Assembly (NCBI GenBank): GCA_036785705.1
Contig: JAWUZG010000158.1
Span: 682,001 to 746,000 of the forward strand
Direction: 5' to 3'
Origin: Acanthornis magna
Taxonomy: Eukaryota; Chordata; Aves; Passeriformes; Acanthizidae
DNA: 64,000 bases
Shown here: piece by piece, positions 57,101 to 64,000 of the stretch
Position numbering within the stretch: position 1 is the first letter of the stretch
How the letters are laid out: each line of letters opens with the position of its first letter
Notes under the pieces: generated by a model
What the model saw: only the letters and a program-made list of their open reading frames with translations
Database searches by the model: none
Told to the model about the DNA's origin: nothing
Made by a program: the position numbers and the translations under genes

Positions 57101-60100
57101 ACCCTGTCAGCTGATGCCCAATGCCTTCCTGCAGAGGCTGCGGAGAAGCTGCAGCCAGGCCAGGCTGGGAAACAGCCCTGCAGGGCGTGAAAGCAGCAGT
57201 GGGGCAGTGAGGCTGCAATGGGTTAGGGTTAGGCACAGCATGTCCAGATGTGCAGTTAAAGGCCATGGCTGCTGGGTCTCAGGAGAAGGCTGAGGGAAAT
57301 GCACCCACCACGCCCCCTCTGCAGTTCCGTGACGATTTCTTTCAGGATGTTGTTTGTCTCATGCAATTCCTTCTCTCCTGTAGGTTTGTTCTTCCCTTGT
57401 GGAGGACCTTAACAAATGTATTTCCATTTTCACAGGAATGGATCACACCAAAGCAGTGCTCAGCCTGTGGGCTCAGCAGGGACACACTACTCACCCCGGT
57501 GACGAGAGCTGGGCTTGGGTGCAGCAACCAGCCCAGGAGCTGGGAAAGTCCTCCCTGCAGACACACCTGTAACTCAACAGCCAGAGAAGCTTCTGGCACC
57601 TGGTTCTAGCCAGGTTGTCAATGATTACTCCTTGGTGGGACATTGACAACACACCTGCAGGAGGCTCCAGGGGCTTCAAAACTTTATGCAGCCAAGTTAA
57701 TGGAGAATCCTTCACAGTAACCTCATCTAGAAAGAAGCACAGATCGGAACCGTTTCCATGGTGTGCTGGGATCCCCTTCTGCCTTAGGGAACTGGGCACT
57801 GCAAGGGGGTCGGGTAAGGCTGTGGGAGCCAAGATATCAATGGACATGGCCAAAGCTGCAGAGGAGCCTGGGGAGCTCTGGGATGGCTCCTGTCCATTCT
57901 CTACCCTCTTTGCAGGCCCTGTGACACATCCCTGGAGAGGAATCTGGACCAGCCCAGGGACCCTCGGGGCTATCTCACTCCCACAGAAGAAAAAGCCCTG
58001 GGGAAAAATTGCAGCAGGCAGTGCCACAACTATCCCTCGCTCCCTTACTCCCTCCCTCCTCTGGGACAGCTCCCAGAGCCCAAGGACAGAGTCAGGCCCT
58101 CTCACGACACACTGCAGCCTTGCTGTCCCCCTCTGTGATTCCCCACCATGGGCACCCCTTGCAGTCACTCCCAGGTTTCAGGATGTGTCTCCCATGGAGG
58201 GACCCCAGCAGGACTGCTCAGTACCCAAGTCCCCTGAGCCCGCTCGGGATAATTCAGCAGTGCTGTGCCTGTCTGCTGCAGGCTGTGCCTGCACTGCCAA
58301 GCAGCAGAGATGGCAGCTCAAGCCTCAGCAGGGCTCAGGCCCAGGGGCACAGCAATTACCTCCTGTGACTGTGCCTGGCATGGCCTCCCTTCCTTCAGCA
58401 GAGGCTGCCAATGAGCCACTGCTTCCTGCGGGAAACGCTGCCTTCAGCACAGCCTCTCCATCCATCTCTGGAGAAAGGAAGAGGCACAGCTGGATCAGAT
58501 GGCGCTGCTCCCCATCAGGGAGTTGGCCTCTTCTGGAGGCAAAACTTCAGAGACAGCAAAATGATCAGGAAAAAACCCCAGGCTCTTGGGGCTGGAGCAC
58601 GGCCCTCCCTCCTCTAAAGAGCCACCATTCCTGATCTACCCAGACACCGGGATATTGCAGGGGATCTCAGGGTCTGCATGGCCCATGCTGCAGTTTGGGC
58701 ACCCTATCAGCTGATGCCAAATGCCTTCCTGCAGAGGCTGGGGAGGAGCTGCAGCCAGGCCAGCTGGGAAACAGCCCTGCAGGGCATGAAAGCAGCAGTG
58801 GGGCAGTGAGGCTGTGATGGATCCCTTCCCCCTGTGCCGGGCACAGTGTGTCCAGATGTGCAGCAAAAGGCTCTGGCTGCTGAGTCTCAGGAGAAGGCTG
58901 AGGGAAATGCACCCACCTTGTCCTCCCTGCAGCATTTCCTTCAGCATTTGCCCCATGACTTTGGATGGCTCCAGGGGCTTCTTGTCTCCTGTAGCTTCTT
59001 TCTTTCCTGTTGGAGGACCTTAGAGCAAAGCAGTTCCATTTCCCAGGAATGGATCACACCAAAGCAGTGCTCAGCCTGTGGGCTCAGCAGGGACACACTA
59101 CTCACCCCTGCGACGGGAGCTGGGCTTGGGCACAGCATCCACCCCAGGAGCTGGAAAAGTCCTCCTTGCAGACACACCTGTAATTCAACAGCCAGAGAAG
59201 CTTCTGTCATCTCTGCTGATCTGCATGGGCAGCATTGAGCCACTAAAATGGTTAGGGGATCCCACAGGGCGAGGGCACACACGTGCAGAGCTCTGTCCTG
59301 GCACCTGCAGCGATGCCCCGCTGGCCAACTTTGGGCTCTGAGCTGGCAGCTCCCCCAGGGAGAAAGGTCTTGACATACCCTCACCATCTCCCATTGCCTC
59401 AGTCCTGGACACGGGTCGGGAAGCTTCTTCACCTTCACGAACAGGCTCAGCTGGAAAGAAAGGCAGGACAGAACAGCTCATGTGACACTGTTCAGGATTC
59501 TCCTTCAGGCTGGAGTGGCTGTGAGGGCAACTCAGCAATGGGATCCCTCCTTGGCACTCTCTCTCCTCTGCCTTCCACTCAGGAGCATGGGCAGAGGCAC
59601 CCTGTGCCTGCAGTGGCCCCACACTGGGGATGGAAGGAGCCTCTTGCAGGGCAGGCAGGGGAGAAAGGACTCCCGGGAGCTGCCAGCAGCTCTAAACTCA
59701 GTCCCAGCCAGGGCCAGGCCTTGGCAGCGGCAGCAGGAACTCCTCAGGCTCCCTGGGGCTGGCAAAGGAGCCGAGCAAGGCACAGAGCCCCGGGGCACAT
59801 CCCTGGGCCCGGCCCCTTCCCTCTCTGCTCTGCTCTGTGGCTGCACAGAGCACACGGAAGGAGCAACTGGCATTTCACACAAGAAAAACATTGACAGCTA
59901 AATGCTCCTTGCTCCCACTGACAGCGATCCTGTGGGATCACTGAGGGCTCGAGAAGGGAGCAGGGCAGGATTTCCAGAATCCTTCAACAATGAGATGATC
60001 TTAAGGGGAAGGTCACATGAGTGACCTTGCTACATTAACACTCTTGCTACATTAACACTGATTATTCTGTCCGGAAAGGGACATTGCGAACTTGCCTCCA

Positions 60101-63062
60101 GCAAACTCCAAGAACTTCAAATCATCACTCCCCAGGACTTCCAGAAAATCCATGTCATGTTGCCAGTCTAGAAGGGAGCACAGATCAGAACCATTCCCAT
60201 GGTGTGCTGGGATCCCCTTCTGCCTTAGGGAACTGGGCACTGCAAGGGGGTTGGGTAAGGCTGTGGGAGCCAAGATGTCAATGGACATGGCCAAAGCTGC
60301 AGAGGAGCCTGGGGAGCTCTGGGATGGCTCCTGTCCATTGCCCACCCTCTTTGCAGGCCCTGTGACACATCCCTGGAGAGGAATCTGGACCAGTCCAGGG
60401 ACCCTCGGGGCTATCTCACTCCCACAGAAGAAAAAGCCCTGGGGAAAAATTGCAGCAGGCAGTGGCACAACTATCCTGCCCTCCCTTACTCCGTCCCACC
60501 TCTGGGACAGCTCCCAGAGCCCAAGGACAGAGTCAGGCCCTCTCACGACACACTGCAGCCTTGCTGTCCCCCTCTGTGATTCCCCACCATGGGCACCCCT
60601 TGCAGTCACTCCCAGGTTTCAGGATGTGTCTCCCATGGAGGGACCCCAGCAGGACTGCTCAATACCCAAGTCCCCTGAGCCCGCTCGGGATAATTCAGCA
60701 GTGCTGTGCCTGTCTGCTGCAGGCTGTGCCCGCACTGCCAAGCAGCAGAGATGGCAGCTCAGGCCTCAGCAGGGCTCAGGCCCAGGGGCACAGCAATTAC
60801 CTCCTGTGACTGTGCCTGGCATGGCCTCCCTTCCTTCAGCAGAGGCTGCCAATGAGCCACTGCTTCCTCTAGGAAACGCTGCCTTCAGCACAGCCTCTCT
60901 ATCCATCTCTGGAGAAAGGAAGAGGCACAGCTGGATCAGATGGCGCTGCTCCCCATCAGGGAGTTGGCCTCTTCTGGAGGCAAAACTTCAGAGACAGCAA
61001 AATGATCAGGAAAAAACCCCAGGCTCTTGGGGCTGGAGCACGGCCCTCCCTCCTCCAAAGAGCCGCCATTCCTGATCTACCCAGACACAGGGATATTGCA
61101 GGGGATCTGAGGGTCTGCATGGCCCATGCTGCAGTTCGGGCACCCTGTCAGCTGATGCCCAATGCCTTCCTGCAGAGGCTGGGGAGAAGCTGCAGCCAGG
61201 CCAGGCTGAAAACAGCCCAGCAGGGCATGAAAGCAGGAGTGGGACAACGAAGCTGTGATGGATCCCTTTCCCCTGTGCCGGGCACAGTGTGTCCAGATGT
61301 GCAGCAAAAGGCCCTGGCTGCTGAGTCTCAGGAGAAGGCTGAGGGAAATGCACCCACCTTGTCCTCCCTGCAGCATTTCCTTCAGCATTTGCCCCATGAC
61401 TTGGAATGGCTCCAGGGGCTTCTTGTCTCCTGTAGCTTCTTTCTTTCCTGTTGGAGGACCTTAGAGCAAAGCAGTTCCATTTCCCAGGAATGGATCACAC
61501 CAAAGCAGTGCTCAGCCTGTGGGCTCAGCAGGGACACACTACTCACCCCTGCGACGGGAGCTGGGCTTGGGCACAGCATCCACCCCAGGAGCTGGAAAAG
61601 TCCTCCCTGCAGACACACCTGTAACTCAACAGCCAGAGAAGCTTCTGTCATCTCTGCTGATCTGCATGGGCAGCACTGAGGCACAGGAGCACTGAGGGGA
61701 TCCCTCAGGGTTAGCGCACACACGTGCAGGGCTCTGTCCTGGCACCTGCAGCAATGCCCTGCTGGCCAACTTTGGGCTCTGAGCTGGCAGCTCCCCCAGG
61801 GAGAAAGGCCTTGACATACCCTCACCATCTCCCAGAGGCTCAGTCCTTGACATGGGGAGGGAAGACGGATCACCTTCACTAAAAGGCTCAACTGCGAAAA
61901 AGACAGGACAGAACAGCTCATGTGACACTGTTCAGGATTCTCCTTCAGGCTGGAGTGGCAGTGATTGGAACTCGGCAATGGGATCCATCCTTGGCACTCT
62001 CTCTCCTCTGCCTTCCACTCAGGAGCATGGGCAGAGGCACCCTGTGCCTGCAGTGGCCCCACACTGGGGATGGAAGGAGCCTCTTGCAGGGCAGGCAGGG
62101 GAGAAAGGACTCCCGGGAGCTGCCAGCAGCTCTAAACTCAGTCCCAGCCAGGGCCAGGCCTTGGCAGCGGCAGCAGGAACTCCTCAGGCTCCCTGGGGCT
62201 GGCAAAGGAGCCGAGCAAGGCACAGAGCCCCGGGGCACATCCCTGGGCCCGGCCCCTTCCCTCTCTGCTCTGCTCTGTGGCTGCACAGAGCACACGGAAG
62301 GAGCAACTGGCATTTCACACAAGAAAAACATTGACAGCTAAATGCTCCTTGCTCCCACTGACAGCGATCCTGTGGGATCACTGAGGGCTCGAGAAGGGAG
62401 CAGGGCAGGATTTCCAGAATCCTTCAACAATGAGATGATCTTAAGGGGAAGGTCACATGAGTGACCTTGCTACATTAACACTCTTGCTACATTAACACTG
62501 ATTATTCTGTCCGGAAAGGGACATTGCGAACTTGCCTCCAGCAAACTCCAAGAACTTCAAATCATCACTCCCCAGGACTTCCAGAAAATCCATGTCATGT
62601 TGCCAGTCTAGAAGGGAGCACAGATCAGAACCATTCCCATGGTGTGCTGGGATCCCCTTCTGCCTTAGGGAACTGGGCACTGCAAGGGGGTCGGGTAAGG
62701 CTGTGGGAGCCAAGATATCAATGGACATGGCCAAAGCTGCAGAGGGGCCTGGGGAATTCTGGACTGGCTCCTGGCCATTGTCCACCCTCTTTGCAGGCCC
62801 TGTGACACATCCCTGGAGAGGAATCTGGACCAGCCCAGGGACCCACAGGGCTCTCTCACTCCCACAGAGGAAACCCTCACTAATGCCTGGGGAAAAGCAT
62901 CTCCAACGCTTCCCAGGGAGAAGGGGCCACTGTCCCAGGAAAGGGGAGCCAGGCCGCCGGCTCACCTGCTCCTGGCGCTGGCACCGGAGCGGCCTGGGCA
63001 GCCCTGGCAGGCAGGGCCACTGCCAGGAGGAGCAGGAGCCAAAGGCGCAGAGCAAGGGCCAT
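50989..63062 (-). CDS. Gene 4: modular mini-exon type I membrane protein, five modules, about 734 aa
   Basis: Twenty-five predicted exons, 2,205 coding bases, with the same plan as gene 2. Signal peptide 62966-63062; modules 1-5 (listed separately); transmembrane exon 51687-51852; tail exon 50989-51154. Its distinctive part is the A exon of module 1 (61826-61891), which differs at many codons from every other A exon in the window yet keeps length, phase, acceptor and donor. In module 2, a stretch between M and K has a changed base context around 58,800-58,870, but this is intronic. The promoter at 63063-63282 is preserved. The gene is complete in the window, but the model is inferred without transcript support. 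Confidence 0.6.
51687..51852 (-). CDS. Stalk and transmembrane exon, gene 4
   Basis: Same length, phases and sequence as the gene 2 transmembrane exon; splice sites are intact. Confidence 0.75.
52488..53604 (-). repeat. Gene 4 module 5, short membrane-proximal module (D-A-M)
   Basis: Exons: D 53533-53604 (GT donor), A 52908-52973, M 52488-52595. V and K are absent, as in the other membrane-proximal modules. Confidence 0.58.
53920..53997. repeat. (CCCT)n microsatellite, gene 4 module 4-5 intron
   Basis: About 19 units with one ctct interruption near 53942; orthologous in position to the other two tracts. Confidence 0.9.
54306..56100 (-). repeat. Gene 4 module 4 (exons D-A-V-K-M)
   Basis: Exons: D 56029-56100 (GC donor), A 55331-55396, V 55052-55123, K 54863-54952, M 54306-54413. 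M carries a Gly-to-Arg change (AMPRTVTGG). The intron near 55468 carries the gtgattgg variant, unlike gene 2 module 4. Confidence 0.6.
56792..57726 (-). repeat. Gene 4 module 3, lacking exon A (D-V-K-M)
   Basis: Exons: D 57655-57726, V 57495-57566, K 57309-57395, M 56792-56866. Same divergent D and 75-bp M as module 3 of gene 2. Confidence 0.6.
58360..60167 (-). repeat. Gene 4 module 2 (exons D-A-V-K-M)
   Basis: Exons: D 60096-60167 (GC donor), A 59385-59450, V 59106-59177, K 58917-59006, M 58360-58467. M has Ala (AAFPAGSS) where other module-2 copies have Gly. Confidence 0.6.
60801..62607 (-). repeat. Gene 4 module 1 with divergent A exon (D-A-V-K-M)
   Basis: Exons: D 62536-62607 (GC donor), A 61826-61891, V 61547-61618, K 61358-61447, M 60801-60908. 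A encodes VEPFSEGDPSSLPMSRTEPL in place of AEPVREGEEASRPVSRTEAM; it has the same 66-bp length and phase and an intact TTCGCAG acceptor. The flanking intron at 61,680-61,720 is also divergent. Confidence 0.6.
62966..63062 (-). CDS. Signal-peptide exon, gene 4
   Basis: Same leader exon with the same Kozak context and donor. The adjacent intron and promoter match the other copies base for base as far as I can read. Confidence 0.8.
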
Positions 63063-63282
63063 GGTGCCTTGCCCTCAGCCAGTCCCGCAGCTCTTGCTGC
63101 CACCACTGTCCTGACACCGCTGTCCCAATGTCAGCACCACTGCTGCCGCCGCCGCTGCTGCTGCAACAGTTGTGGTCAAGGACCGACTGATTGGTCATTG
63201 TGGTGCTGTGCAACCACAGGCCACTGTGACCTCTGTGACCTCAGAGCCCTGCTGTGACCTCAGAGCCCTGCCATGACCTCAT
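63063..63282 (-). promoter_or_regulatory. Promoter of gene 4
   Basis: Same element order; DR3 pair at 63227-63241, CCAAT box near 63190-63194. Confidence 0.55.
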
Positions 63283-63502
63283 AGCCTTACTTGTTGCCCC
63301 AAAGTGTACCCCCATCTGTGCTAACGAACCACCTTGATTGTAAATCTTTTGCTTCATCAAAGGGCCATTGCTTAGCAAAGACCTTTGTTTTGCCTGCTGC
63401 CATTGCTTGTCAGGCTGTGTCCCTGGAGATGCTCTTGATGGCTTCCCTCTTTTCCCGGATATCCCCTTTGAGGAGCTCCATGCCCAGACAGTCCTCTGTA
63501 AT

Positions 63503-64000
63503 ACACACAATCACAGAATCTGCTGAGTTGGAAGGGACCCTCAAGGACCTTCAAGTCCAACCCCTGGCCTGCACTGGACCATTCTCAAGAGTCACGCCAT
63601 GTGCTTGAGAGTATTGTCCAAATGCATCTTGAGCTCTCTCAGCCTTGGTGCTGCCCTGGGGTGCCTGTTTCAGTGCCCAACCATCCTCTGGATAAAGAAT
63701 GAACTTTTTTCTAATATCCAACCTAAACCTCCCCTGACACAACTTCAGGCCATTCCCTATCACTGGTGACCACAGAAAGAGAGCAGTTCCTGCCTCTCCT
63801 CTTCCCATCACAAGGACGTTGTGGACCCCAATGAAGTCTCCCCTCAGTCTCCCTTTCTCCAGACAGAAGACACAAAGTGCTCTCTGCTGCTCCTCACACA
63901 GCTTCCCCTTAGGCCCTTCACCATCTTCACTGACCTCCTTTGGACACTCTTCCTTATTATTGTGGTGACCAAAACTTCAAACAATATTTAAGGTGAGGCT
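63503..64000 (-). mobile_element. CR1 LINE, cut by window end (upstream of gene 4)
   Basis: Fourth copy of the same insertion; its remaining 5' part lies beyond base 64,000. Confidence 0.85.

Noticed and set aside
62492..63106. 204-codon minus-strand open frame running through the first intron (also near 4620, 18938 and 43966)
   Set aside because: It reads the signal exon in a different frame and continues through intron 1 into D. The strong splice sites and leader frame argue that this is chance openness.
1..64000. CRISPR-like or bacterial operon reading of the repeated structure
   Set aside because: Repeats are kilobase modules with splice signals. CR1 and LTR elements and a CpG island indicate vertebrate DNA.

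Overview
The window looks like avian nuclear DNA, probably from a songbird-like genome. It holds CR1 LINE 3' ends in the form typical of birds, an endogenous-retrovirus-type solo LTR, GC-rich sequence and spliced genes with a CpG island. No bacterial, phage, tRNA, rRNA or CRISPR feature is visible. The whole 64 kb is a tandem cluster of one gene family, and every coding copy lies on the minus strand.

I reconstruct four gene copies from splice signals and reading frame. Gene 1 starts at 5,190 and its 3' part lies outside the window. Gene 2 runs from 19,508 to 7,500, gene 3 from 44,536 to 25,961, and gene 4 from 63,062 to 50,989. Each begins with a 97-bp signal-peptide exon behind a TATA-less promoter with a CCAAT box. 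A tandem array of modules follows, each built from up to five small exons that all start and end in phase 1. I call these D (72 bp), A (66 bp), V (72 bp), K (90 bp, or 72 with an alternative acceptor) and M (108 or 75 bp). A 166-bp exon then encodes a short stalk plus one transmembrane segment, and a 166-bp last exon encodes a cysteine- and proline-rich tail. Predicted proteins are about 734 residues (genes 2 and 4, five modules) and about 1,108 residues (gene 3, eight modules). The predicted ectodomain has no cysteine. It alternates charged, helix-prone stretches (D, K) with Gly/Pro/Ser/Arg-rich linkers (A, V, M). I do not recognise the family, and all models rest on sequence reading alone.

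Layout from left to right: gene 1 modules and promoter (1-5,410); CR1 (5,631-6,440); 3' flank and gene 2 (6,441-19,508); promoter and CR1 (19,509-20,758); a 3'-end pseudogene with a CpG island, minisatellite-like DNA and a solo LTR (20,759-24,828); gene 3 (about 25,600-44,536); the same promoter, CR1, pseudogene and LTR block again (44,537-49,856); gene 4 (about 50,640-63,062); and its promoter and a fourth CR1 cut by the window end.

The array appears to evolve by unequal crossing-over and gene conversion. Gene 3 carries an extra 6,494-bp, three-module block with a module-4/module-1 hybrid at its junction. Intron variants are shuffled between modules. A block at least 12 kb long is repeated at an offset of 25,028 bp with very few differences. 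Phase-symmetric exons mean that module gain or loss never breaks the frame. Thirteen of the twenty D exons use a GC rather than GT splice donor.
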